This document shows, piece by piece, positions 9,127-17,807 of a stretch of 64,000 nucleotides of DNA (position 1 is the stretch's first letter; each line of letters starts with the position of its first letter). The translations under genes and the position numbers were made by a program. The DNA lies in contig NZ_CP036269.1 in the NCBI RefSeq assembly GCF_007744675.1, positions 1,999,501-2,063,500 on the forward strand, in the 5' to 3' direction. The notes below the pieces were generated by a model. It did not search any database, had not been told where the DNA came from, and was given only the letters and a program-made list of their open reading frames with translations. Source of the stretch: Gimesia alba. Its GTDB lineage: Bacteria > Planctomycetota > Planctomycetia > Planctomycetales > Planctomycetaceae.

Positions 9127-11022
9127 TCAAACCGTTGAACCCGGTGTGAAGTCAATCAACGCTTTGGGAGGGAGTGCGACTCGTAACGCATTCAGCACGG
9201 CCAGAACGTCAATCACTTCCTGAGTCAGCGCCCCGGCGACTGGGGGCAAATATCCCGCGGCAGCGAGTAGCATTCCCAGCATGCTCAAGCCCATGCCGCC
9301 GATCGCACTTTGCAGAGCGATGTGTCGCATGCGACGGCTGATGTGCAGAAATTCGTCAATTTTTTGCAGCGAGCTATCCATCACAATCACGTCGGCTGCT
9401 TCCGTAGTGACATCGCTGTTTTGGCCGAAAGCAACCCCCACGCTCGCCGCGATGAGAGCAGGCGCGTCGTTGATTCCATCACCGACAAAGATCGTGTTGG
9501 TCTGCGCCGTTTCTTCATTGACGATTTCCAGTTTTTGTTCGGGACTCTGGCTGAAGAACACATTTTCGATGCCAACCTGATCGGCGAGGTACCTTACTTC
9601 CGATTCTCGATCGCCGGAGACCAGCATCGTACGTTGAATCTGGTGTTGTGGTGAGAGATGTGTGATGAAAGAGAGACCATCCGTGCGTGGCGTATCCCGA
9701 AAACGATATGTGCCCGCGTATTGATCGTCAATCAGGATCAGACATTCCAGGCCACCCGCCTGTTCGGGGAGTTGGCTTTCGACTTCCGGCTGCTGTTTGA
9801 GAAGTTTCTTGCGGCTGGTAATCTGAATGGAATGTCCATTGACGATTCCCTGAAGACCTTGCCCGGGCGGCTCGCTGATTTCGGTGGCTTCGTGCGTGAT
9901 GGTTTTCTCTGCCTGCACTGCACTCAGAATGGCCTGTGCCAGCGGGTGTTTGGAAAATCGTTCAATACTGCCGACGAGCGAGAGAACTTCTTCCAGCTGG
10001 AAGCCGTTGGCATAGATTTGTTCGGTGAGATGCGGCTCTCCATACGTCAGCGTACCTGTCTTATCGAAGATGATTGTGCGGCAGGTGTCCGCGGTTTCCA
10101 GTGCGGTCGGGTCACGAACAATGATCGCTCTACGGGCGGCCAGAGAGATGGAGCCAATGATGGCTACCGGGATTGCAATTAAGAGCGGGCAGGGGGTCGC
10201 GACCACCATCACCGCCAGAAAACGGACAGGATCTCCCGAGATGATCCAGGCGATGAGTCCGATTAAAACAGCAAGCGGCGTGTACCAGGCGCCCAGTTTG
10301 TCTGCCATCCGTCGCATGCGGGGGCGATGTTGTTCCGATGTCTGCATGACCTCCATGATTTTGGCGTAGCGCGAATCAACGGCCAGTTTCTCTGCACGGA
10401 TTGTTAAAGCCGACTCGCCGTTTATCGCTCCCGAAAGTACCTGAGAGCCGGGCGTCTTGGACATCATATAAGGCTCACCCGTCAGATATGATTCATCCAT
10501 CACGCCATGACCTTCCAGCACAGTTCCATCGATGGGACAGATCTCGTGAGGAAATATCACAAGCGTATCGTTAACGGCGATCTGATCCAGGGCAACATCC
10601 TCGATGCGCGAATCGATCTTGCGATGGGCGATTGAAGGCATGCGTTTACTTAATGCCTGTAGCACCGAGGAAGCGCTGCGGACGGCGTAGGCTTCCAGCG
10701 CTTCACCGCCGGAAAGCATTAACACGACCAGCGATCCCGCCAGATATTCATCGAGTAGAATCGAGACGACGATGGAAATGCCGGCCAAGAGATCCGAGCC
10801 GAATTCCCGGTGAAACATTTTGACCAGCAGCCCCCAGACCAGCGGCGTCCCCCCCAAAGCTAAGACAGCCCAGAGCGGGAAATTCTGCACTGTTTCTGAG
10901 GTCACGAATGCAAAACGCAAGATCAGATGCGCGGCGATCATAATGATCGTGAACACGGCGATCAAAGTTTCAAGAGATTTCCAGACAGGTGAACCCGGTT
11001 TCGACGGATTGGAGTTCGACAC
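9127..11022 (-). CDS. Heavy-metal-translocating P-type ATPase (P1B, CPL motif)
   Basis: 631 residues starting at the GTG at 11022, which is preceded by AAAGGA at good spacing. The frame also opens from a GTG at 11082. Conserved P-type features: actuator TGEP near residue 180, the intramembrane metal site [12 protein letters not shown] near 277, phosphorylation site DKTGTLT near 319, the P1B His-Pro in SKHPLAQAI, and [10 protein letters not shown] near 514. There is no N-terminal CxxC metal-binding domain. The CPL version of the membrane motif differs from the CPC of copper pumps and CPx sites of zinc pumps, so the metal is not predictable. Its upstream neighbour is a ZIP permease, which suggests divalent-metal homeostasis. 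Confidence 0.9.
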   Translation of the reverse strand: MSNSNPSKPGSPVWKSLETLIAVFTIIMIAAHLILRFAFVTSETVQNFPLWAVLALGGTPLVWGLLVKMFHREFGSDLLAGISIVVSILLDEYLAGSLVVLMLSGGEALEAYAVRSASSVLQALSKRMPSIAHRKIDSRIEDVALDQIAVNDTLVIFPHEICPIDGTVLEGHGVMDESYLTGEPYMMSKTPGSQVLSGAINGESALTIRAEKLAVDSRYAKIMEVMQTSEQHRPRMRRMADKLGAWYTPLAVLIGLIAWIISGDPVRFLAVMVVATPCPLLIAIPVAIIGSISLAARRAIIVRDPTALETADTCRTIIFDKTGTLTYGEPHLTEQIYANGFQLEEVLSLVGSIERFSKHPLAQAILSAVQAEKTITHEATEISEPPGQGLQGIVNGHSIQITSRKKLLKQQPEVESQLPEQAGGLECLILIDDQYAGTYRFRDTPRTDGLSFITHLSPQHQIQRTMLVSGDRESEVRYLADQVGIENVFFSQSPEQKLEIVNEETAQTNTIFVGDGINDAPALIAASVGVAFGQNSDVTTEAADVIVMDSSLQKIDEFLHISRRMRHIALQSAIGGMGLSMLGMLLAAAGYLPPVAGALTQEVIDVLAVLNALRVALPPKALIDFTPGSTV

Positions 11023-11227
11023 GCTGATTCCTTTTGTGTTTGAAGCCGAGACTGTTTGATTGGAGCGTGTTACCGGAATCACTCGGCAAATGTGATACCG
11101 TAACGGATTTGAGTTAGTTTAAAGGATAGTGGGTGAGACGAGTTTATTATAGCGGTTTCATGCATTAAGGGGAGTGCTAATTGTCTCTATCGGCAGATGG
11201 GAATTTAGACTGTTGGACAAACGGCAA

Positions 11228-11941
11228 TCAGGCGACCACCATCTGCGCAATCAATCCGAAGACAAATCCGAGTACAGCTCCTAATGCAGGAGCCCAGCGA
11301 CGTTCCAGTTTGGCCTGGGGGGCGATGTCCTGAAATGTCAGGTAAAGAATTCCGCCTGCTGCGAACAGCATCGTTAGCCCGACCATTTGGGGCACCCGCG
11401 ACAATAAATAATATCCAATGAGACCAGAGAGCGGACCCAGCAGGACCAGCAGGCAAAACCCCGGCAGGATCATGTGTTTCTTCATAGTGACCGAGCTTCT
11501 TAATTCTCGGTAGGCGTTAAAACCTTCCGGCAAATTCTGCAGGCCGATTAAAATAGCGAGCAACATCCCCACTGAGCCTCCATTTGCAAACGTGGCTCCC
11601 AGTGCCAGCGATTCCGGCACGAAGTCCAGCAGCATGGCGATCAACTGCGAAGCGGAATTCTGGTGCGTTGCCAGAATCCGATCAATGATCATAAAGCAGA
11701 CGCCGCCACAGAGAATGGCTGCGGATGCAATGAGTGGATTTAATTCTTCAATCCCCACCGGAACCAGTACCAGGGCGACCGCGGCCAGCAATACGCCACC
11801 TCCAAAGGCAATGATGGAGTGCCGAAATTCTTCTTCGAGCCAGCGCGGATGAATCCGTTCGATTTTCGCAAGGAACCCACCGATGGGAATGGTGCTTCCT
11901 GCCAGAGTCGTCAGCACAATGACTTCGAGTACGCCCGACAA
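11228..11941 (-). CDS. ZIP-family divalent metal transporter
   Basis: About 237 residues, starting at the TTG at 11941 preceded by AAGGA; the frame also allows a TTG six codons upstream. Seven to eight hydrophobic helices are visible. The two family motifs sit in consecutive helices: LDFVPESLALGA, where the usual HS/HN-xPE becomes DFVPE, and LQNLPEGFNAY with the normal NxPEG. Replacement of the first metal-site His by Asp is seen in part of the family. It probably moves zinc, iron or manganese across the inner membrane. The gene lies 205 bases upstream of the P-type ATPase start on the same strand. Confidence 0.85.
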   Translation of the reverse strand: MSGVLEVIVLTTLAGSTIPIGGFLAKIERIHPRWLEEEFRHSIIAFGGGVLLAAVALVLVPVGIEELNPLIASAAILCGGVCFMIIDRILATHQNSASQLIAMLLDFVPESLALGATFANGGSVGMLLAILIGLQNLPEGFNAYRELRSSVTMKKHMILPGFCLLVLLGPLSGLIGYYLLSRVPQMVGLTMLFAAGGILYLTFQDIAPQAKLERRWAPALGAVLGFVFGLIAQMVVA

Positions 11942-12090
11942 TGTTGTTCCTTGAAACAAAATATAAACGTAGGGAATGGAAAAGCAGGCTTTTCGCGGAA
12001 GAGTTGAACCGCTTTATACGTCACAGGATAGCAGTATTTCTGAAAACGCACAGCAGAGAAACGACCTGATTCCTGATCAGAAATAAAAAT

Positions 12091-12112
12091 AGCCCGGTCG
12101 TGAAACCGGGCT
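12091..12112 (-). terminator. Rho-independent terminator of the cytochrome c peroxidase gene
   Basis: Perfect 8-bp stem AGCCCGGT/ACCGGGCT with a 6-base loop. On the minus strand it is followed by ATTTTTATTT. It begins about 30 bases past the stop codon at 12142. Confidence 0.85.
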
Positions 12113-12141
12113 ACGAGAGTCATCATTAAAAACGGGACAGA

Positions 12142-13407
12142 CTATTGAGGCAGTCGTCCGGTTTCTACTTTCGGGAAGGGACCCGAGCAGGCTTTCATGA
12201 ATGCCACCAGATCTTTTTTATCCTGATCGGAAAGATTCAGTTTTTTCACTTTTTCGCTCAGGTAAGGGTTCGGCGTCCCCCCTTTGTTGTAGTGTTCGAC
12301 GACTTCTTCAAGTGTTTTCTGAGAACCATCGTGCATGTAAGGGGCGCTGAATTCCACATTGCGGATCGTGGGGGTCTTGAATGCACCTTTATCTTTTTCC
12401 TGTTTGGTGACTTCATAGCGACCGAGATCCGGCTTTTTCGCATCCATTCCAACGCCGAGGTTATGGTATTTTTCGTCCGTCATATTCGGACCTACGTGAC
12501 AGGCAGCACAGTTGACTTTTTCACTGAAGAATAAATCCATACCACGCAGAGCACTTTTTGACATCGGATGTTTTTTGGTCTGTGCCAGAATTGGCTGATA
12601 AACGTCCTCTAGATCTTCGAGGTCTTCTTTGTCCATTTTCAGGAATGGTTTCAATTTTTCCTGATAGTCAAACGGCGAAGGTCCCGTGACGAGCGTGCGC
12701 TCGAAGGCAGCAATTGCTTTACCGACATTATCAATGGTGATGCCGTCTTTGAAAATTTTCTTGAACTGCATCTGATAGCCGGGAATCCCTTTGAGCGTTT
12801 TCACGGCAGCTTCGTGTGTGTTGGCCATTTCGATGGGATTGGCAATTGGGCCGACTGCCTGTTCTTCCAGCGTGGCGGCACGGCCATCCCAGAACTGAGG
12901 GCCACTTAAAATGCGGTTATAGCTGATGGGAGAGTTGCGGCCTCCTTCCTGATCTCGTACACCGATACCAAACTGTGTATGTCGTCCGTAACCTTCATCG
13001 GGATGGTGGCAACTGGCACAACTGATGGTATTGTCAGAGGAGAGTCGCGTATCAAAATAAAGCTGGCGGCCCAGTTCGACTTTGGCGCGGGTGAGGGGAT
13101 TCTCTTTGAGTCCTACCATCTGTGCGGCGCCGGCACTCAAGCCGAGCGGGAGCGTCACTTCCAGGATCTCATGATTCTCGGGCTGGCTGAGCCATTCCTT
13201 GATTTCTTTTTTTGTGAGCGGCCCTTTACCGGGAATACCGGAAGTCAGCTCGGGGGTACCCAACAGTACTTTGTTCGTTTTTTTCGCGGAAGCATTCTTC
13301 TCGGCAGCGTGAGAAACCGCTTGAGTCTGGACGGTCGCGAACACAACTCCACACGCGATACTGAGTTTCAGAAGCAGTGTGCTTCGGCCATGTTTCAATA
13401 CGTTCAT
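12142..13407 (-). CDS. Diheme cytochrome c peroxidase (CCP/MauG family)
   Basis: 421 residues with a signal peptide (cleavage after AVSHAA, near residue 35). Two c-heme sites, CASCHHP near residue 130 and CAACHVGP near residue 300, fit the N- and C-terminal heme domains of bacterial di-heme peroxidases. Supporting motifs include RQLYFDTRLS before heme 1, GRNSPISYNRI and FWDGRAATLEEQA between hemes, and PTIRNVEFSAPYMHDGS after heme 2, whose Met-His segment is typical of the family. It acts in the periplasm, reducing hydrogen peroxide with electrons from cytochrome c, although some members oxidise other substrates. It is a single-gene unit with its own terminator. Confidence 0.92.
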   Translation of the reverse strand: MNVLKHGRSTLLLKLSIACGVVFATVQTQAVSHAAEKNASAKKTNKVLLGTPELTSGIPGKGPLTKKEIKEWLSQPENHEILEVTLPLGLSAGAAQMVGLKENPLTRAKVELGRQLYFDTRLSSDNTISCASCHHPDEGYGRHTQFGIGVRDQEGGRNSPISYNRILSGPQFWDGRAATLEEQAVGPIANPIEMANTHEAAVKTLKGIPGYQMQFKKIFKDGITIDNVGKAIAAFERTLVTGPSPFDYQEKLKPFLKMDKEDLEDLEDVYQPILAQTKKHPMSKSALRGMDLFFSEKVNCAACHVGPNMTDEKYHNLGVGMDAKKPDLGRYEVTKQEKDKGAFKTPTIRNVEFSAPYMHDGSQKTLEEVVEHYNKGGTPNPYLSEKVKKLNLSDQDKKDLVAFMKACSGPFPKVETGRLPQ

Positions 13408-13647
13408 ACTACTAATTCCCGGTTTTGTCTTTTGGAGATTACGAAATTTTGATTTAACATGCGTTCTGAGCAGTCAGAACTAAGGTGTGATTCAACAGAT
13501 TCCAGCGATATGGAACTGTTGGGTGATTTTTTGAGGAAGGACTCATATATCAAATTGTAAACATGCGATGGAGGCTTTTCAATTTCGAAATGTGAGTATC
13601 GTGAGGCATAAATGAAAAACGAATGTGCACGTGGCAGGCGCGATCTT

Positions 13648-15540
13648 TTAGCTGACTTCAGCAGGACTGGTTTGCAGCAGAACCATTTCGTGGTATTTGC
13701 CCCCCGCTGCCATCAACGCATCATGAGTTCCCGTCTCGGTGATACGACCTGATTCGAACACGACAATCCGGTTAGCGTGGGTAATCGTACTTAACCGGTG
13801 TGCGATCACAAAACAGGTGCGCCCCTGCATTAAAGTCGTCAGGCTGTCCTGAATCAGTCGTTCACTTTCCGTATCCAGATTACTGGTAGCTTCATCAAGA
13901 ATTAATATGCGTGGATCTGCCAGAATGGCCCGGGCAATGGCCAGCCGTTGCCGTTGTCCACCGCTCAATTTCACACCCCGCTCACCAATGATTGTTTGAT
14001 AGCCGTCTGGAAGAACTTTGATAAACTCATCGGCATTGGCAATTTCCGCCGCCTGTTGAATTTCTGCGAGCGACGCATGCCGATTTCCATAGCCAATATT
14101 CTCAGCCACACTGCCATCGAATAGAAAGACATCCTGTTCGACCACACCGATGTGATTGCGATAGCTTTCGACATCCAGCTCGCGCAAATCGCGGCCATCC
14201 AGCAAAACGCGGCCCGATGTTGGATCATAAAAACGTGCGACCAGATTGCAGAACGTGGTTTTACCCGCACCGCTGGGGCCGACGAGGGCAATGGTTTCGC
14301 CAGGGTCGACATCCAGTGAGACTTCCTCTAAAGCAAACTGTTCAGAGCCCGGGTACTGGAAGCCGACATTTTCGAACGTAATTCGCCCCGTGATTTCCGA
14401 TTTGCTGATGTTTTTTGCGGTCGACGATTCCATCTCGCGTGGTTCATCCAAGAGATCCAGCACACGGTCAAAGCCTGACAGGCTGTTTTGAAACTGGGCG
14501 GCACTTTGTGCGAGAACCGCCAAAGGGCCCAACAACATTAACAGATACGCCAGAAACATCACCAGTTCACCCAGCGTCAGCTCTCCCTGCAGAACTTGCC
14601 AACCGCCATATAAAAGCAGACAGGCAGAAGCGATGGGGATCAACGTTTCCCAGGCGATTTCAATGAGCCGTGACCACCACCAGGCATATAGCTCCTGACG
14701 CCCCATCAGATGATTGCTGCGCAAGACGCGGCTGGTTTCAGAACGCTGTCTGCCGAATGCTCGTACCACGCGCATGCCGCCGAACGATTCGGTTGCCTGT
14801 GCATCAACGGCGGCGCGCTGTGCACGAATGCGACGGTGCTGCGGTCGAATACGGCTGATCCAGGTGCGATGAGTCAGATAAACCATTGGTCCCAGGAAGA
14901 TCGCCCCCAGCAGCAGTCGCCAGTCGACCCACGCCAGAATAATTAAGCTGCCCAGCAATTGAATAATCGCGCGGCAGGGATTGTATAACATGCCAAACAC
15001 CAGTTCGCCCACACTGCCGGCATCCTCACGCAAGATACTCGTCGCTCCCCCGGATTTGAGTTCCTGAACTCGATGCAGAGGCAGGCGCACGGCCTGGGCG
15101 AAGACAGCCTTACGGACTTTCATTTGAATCATTTTTGTAACCCGGGTCGCGTGCCAGCGGCCCCAGATTTGCAGGGCTACACGAATCATCGAAATTACGA
15201 TCACGGCGATGGTAATGGAAACCAGCAGTGGCCAGGGTTCATGTGGAATCCACTCAGGTAAAGAGGCCGGCAGCGGTTTTTTATCGAGTACGTTATCGAC
15301 GACAAATTTGGTCGCAATCGGGGGGATTAACGCCAGTAGAGTGGCGATGGTTAATGTCAACAGTGCCAGAATCATCGACCGGCGATGAATTTTCAATAAG
15401 CCGAGAAAGCTGCGCACCAGTTCCCAGGAAGAACGCTCCCGCTTTGTCGATTTCTTGCCTGGTTCCGGGCCGTGCTTTTCATGAAACTCGGCTTTGTATT
15501 GTTCAAATTGCTGGCGACTGGAGAGCGGATTCGTACTCAT
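13648..15540 (-). CDS. ABC exporter, fused permease and ATPase (ABCB/MsbA-like)
   Basis: 630-residue half-transporter that would work as a homodimer. A 45-residue charged N-terminal tail precedes six membrane helices (about residues 55-340). The nucleotide-binding domain carries Walker A GPSGAGKT near 422, signature LSGGQRQR near 526, Walker B ILILDEATSNLD near 545, and a switch His in VIAHRLST. The family exports lipids, peptides or drugs; no accessory gene here points to a substrate. It is transcribed alone. Confidence 0.92.
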   Translation of the reverse strand: MSTNPLSSRQQFEQYKAEFHEKHGPEPGKKSTKRERSSWELVRSFLGLLKIHRRSMILALLTLTIATLLALIPPIATKFVVDNVLDKKPLPASLPEWIPHEPWPLLVSITIAVIVISMIRVALQIWGRWHATRVTKMIQMKVRKAVFAQAVRLPLHRVQELKSGGATSILREDAGSVGELVFGMLYNPCRAIIQLLGSLIILAWVDWRLLLGAIFLGPMVYLTHRTWISRIRPQHRRIRAQRAAVDAQATESFGGMRVVRAFGRQRSETSRVLRSNHLMGRQELYAWWWSRLIEIAWETLIPIASACLLLYGGWQVLQGELTLGELVMFLAYLLMLLGPLAVLAQSAAQFQNSLSGFDRVLDLLDEPREMESSTAKNISKSEITGRITFENVGFQYPGSEQFALEEVSLDVDPGETIALVGPSGAGKTTFCNLVARFYDPTSGRVLLDGRDLRELDVESYRNHIGVVEQDVFLFDGSVAENIGYGNRHASLAEIQQAAEIANADEFIKVLPDGYQTIIGERGVKLSGGQRQRLAIARAILADPRILILDEATSNLDTESERLIQDSLTTLMQGRTCFVIAHRLSTITHANRIVVFESGRITETGTHDALMAAGGKYHEMVLLQTSPAEVS

Positions 15541-15900
15541 GGATGATCTTTAATTTTGAACGATATCGCGAAGTGCATACCGATTCTGTTGAGTCACGGG
15601 ATAATGTGATTAATGGCGACCTGCTTCTAGCTGTATTATAGAGAGTCATTCAAAGTAGCAAGCCACACTTTTAGTATATCCGTGTGCATTCGTGATTGCG
15701 AACAAGAGGTGGCCCGGCGGTAGAGGCCTTTAATGTCTTCAGCTGTTTTTGTTCTAAATCATCTGGCTTGTTTCAGACAGTTGGGCAGAGTGAAGAACAA
15801 TTTGACTGGTAGAAGTGCCTGATCGGAGAGAGACTGAGGGAGAAAAAAACAAAATGCGCTTGCAGCACCGGTTGAATTCCCGGTGCTGCAAGGCGGGCTT
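15541..15900. other. Intergenic region with no gene seen
   Basis: 360 bases upstream of the ABC exporter, which presumably hold its promoter. The far end contains the terminator of the lipoprotein gene at 15901. No convincing reading frame on either strand. Confidence 0.6.
15859..15892 (-). terminator. Rho-independent terminator of the lipoprotein gene
   Basis: Perfect 13-bp stem CTTGCAGCACCGG/CCGGTGCTGCAAG around an 8-base loop, followed on the minus strand by GCATTTTGTTTTTTT. It starts a few bases after the stop of the gene at 15901-16392. Confidence 0.9.
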
Positions 15901-16392
15901 TTAATTTGTTGCTTTGGGCTTGTCATCTGTCAGAGGGAAGTCGATCGTATTCTCTTTGTCTTCTTCCACCATCACGAGCAGTCCGGATTTTTCCATATCA
16001 CCATACCATTCCGGAATCACGGAGACGGGCCCTGCATTTCCATCTACGGCGTCTTCGGGAAGTCCTGATCCGCCCGGGCTGGTCAATGCTGTGATCATCA
16101 CTTTGTATTTACCAGGAATGACCCCATCATCTTCATCAAAGGTTCCCATTTCATAGAATCCCTCACGATTGATTTTTCCCTGTGCCGGAGGACCGCCGCC
16201 AACGGGGATGAAAACCAGCGAACCGATGCTCAATGGTTTTCCATTATAAGAGACTGTCCCGGTTACCAGTGACCGTTTGGGGTGACCATCACCACATCCC
16301 CAGGTCGAGAGAAGTATAAAACAGAGCAGGATCGAAACAAACGGGGAGCGATTCAGTCGTCGCTCAACGAGAGATGAAAGTTGAAAAAACAT
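15901..16392 (-). CDS. Small lipoprotein with carboxypeptidase-regulatory-like fold
   Basis: 163 residues. A type II signal peptide ends in LSTWGC near residue 33. The mature part begins with the pattern TGTVSYNGKPLSIGSLVFIPV, a transthyretin/carboxypeptidase-regulatory-like beta-sandwich of the kind many planctomycete lipoproteins carry. An AAGGAAAT sequence sits upstream of the ATG. It follows the DUF1559 gene by 63 bases on the same strand and ends in its own terminator, so the two form a small operon. Function unknown. It resembles the lipoprotein at 32710 (shared G-T/S-V-x-x-NG-x-PL start). Confidence 0.8.
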   Translation of the reverse strand: MFFQLSSLVERRLNRSPFVSILLCFILLSTWGCGDGHPKRSLVTGTVSYNGKPLSIGSLVFIPVGGGPPAQGKINREGFYEMGTFDEDDGVIPGKYKVMITALTSPGGSGLPEDAVDGNAGPVSVIPEWYGDMEKSGLLVMVEEDKENTIDFPLTDDKPKATN

Positions 16393-16455
16393 TACATTTC
16401 CTTAGAAGACTGGGTTTTGAGAGGCAATCTAAAAACGGATTTCTTAACACGGTGA

Positions 16456-17412
16456 TTACCACTCGCCAAGAATTTCTCCTTTGGCCCGGGTTCCCAGCCC
16501 TTTGAACAGCCCTAGATCAATATTTTCGCTGATGAAGTGAACCGAACCATCGGCCATCATGAAATGGGCGCCCCCTTCGTGATAGCTGGTAAAGGGCGTA
16601 TGATTCGTTCCAAAGTCCCCACGGTAATTAATCGGAAACTGAATATTTTTGCTATCGAGGGTCAACCGACGCGTATCAGTGTACCAGTAGATTCCCCATG
16701 TCCAGGGCTGGATACCTCCCCAGCCTTTTTTCATTGCTGCAGACCAGCCATTCGAAGAGGAAGATTCCCCCAAAAGAATGGTGTTTGTCTGGCCGTCTGT
16801 GATATCACGGAATTTTGTATTGCTAAGGGGGTACATCAATCCGGTGTTCGCCCAGCGCCAGTTATTACCGTCTGACGGATTTGTAACGTCGTCAACGCGT
16901 CCGGCACAAGCGCGATAATGCAGTGCACCTTGTGATACGATCCAGGGAAGAGTGGAGTTGACAATATCGGGAGAACGATTACCTAACGCCGATGAAGGGC
17001 AGGCAAGCACAGCGATCGGTCCCCAGATTTCGTTCGCGCCATTGTGTGGTGACGTATCTAATCTCCAGGGGCCCAACTCTGTGACCGGGTTTTTAGAGAA
17101 TCCCTCCATGGCATGCAGCCGCGTTGCTTCATCGATATAAGGGAATATTTTCGGTGCCCATCCCATGTGATAACCACCGCCAGGATAACTGGGGGTGGGG
17201 TGACTGCCGTTGGGCAAACTGCCAAAGGTGTCGTGATAGTTGTGGAAGGCAATTCCCAATTGCTTGAGATTATTCTTACATTGTGAACGCCGGGCTGCTT
17301 CCCGGGCTTGTTGGACTGCCGGTAAGAGCAGGGCAATCAGAATCGCGATGATGGCGATGACAACTAACAGCTCGATCAGGGTAAATGCTTTTCGTCTAAA
17401 ATATCTGCTCAT
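16456..17412 (-). CDS. DUF1559 pseudopilin-like protein
   Basis: 318 residues. A prepilin-type N-terminus ([26 protein letters not shown], with cleavage expected before Phe of FTLIE) is followed by the [18 protein letters not shown] helix and a long C-terminal domain ending in the family signature [18 protein letters not shown] and [14 protein letters not shown]. This is the classic planctomycete DUF1559 architecture, a large paralogous family thought to use the type II secretion/pilin processing route. AAGGAAAT precedes the ATG. It is the first gene of a two-gene operon with the lipoprotein. Confidence 0.93.
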   Translation of the reverse strand: MSRYFRRKAFTLIELLVVIAIIAILIALLLPAVQQAREAARRSQCKNNLKQLGIAFHNYHDTFGSLPNGSHPTPSYPGGGYHMGWAPKIFPYIDEATRLHAMEGFSKNPVTELGPWRLDTSPHNGANEIWGPIAVLACPSSALGNRSPDIVNSTLPWIVSQGALHYRACAGRVDDVTNPSDGNNWRWANTGLMYPLSNTKFRDITDGQTNTILLGESSSSNGWSAAMKKGWGGIQPWTWGIYWYTDTRRLTLDSKNIQFPINYRGDFGTNHTPFTSYHEGGAHFMMADGSVHFISENIDLGLFKGLGTRAKGEILGEW

Positions 17413-17807
17413 GATCTCATTTCCTTAAATAAAACGAATATTTGGAAATATGGAATTAGTGAGCGTCTTGATTTAGTTTAGACTGAAGAATTATTAAGTT
17501 AAGATGATTAATAAATAGTAATTGTGTAAATCTGTATGTCAATGTTTTTTATACAAAATGACATTGTTGCTATGCTGAAAGACCAGGAAACCAAGTCTGT
17601 TTGTTTAAAAAAAGACTTAATTTCCAAGTAATCTTTATTTATGGATAAAATCCCTCAATTTCAAAATTTAAGACATTCCTGTTGAGAGTGAGTGGGTTAG
17701 TTTCTCTGGTATGTCTGGACCTGAGGTATTGTCGAAAGTACTATGAATTTAGATACGATGATGCATTTTCCTTCCGTTTTAATTCCTGCCCCGAATGAAG
17801 GCCTGTT
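17413..17807. other. AT-rich divergent intergenic region
   Basis: 395 bases between the divergent DUF1559 and PSD1 genes. It is clearly more AT-rich than its flanks, with many short A/T runs between 17440 and 17660. It must hold promoters in both directions, but I see no strong -35/-10 pair and no gene. Confidence 0.5.
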
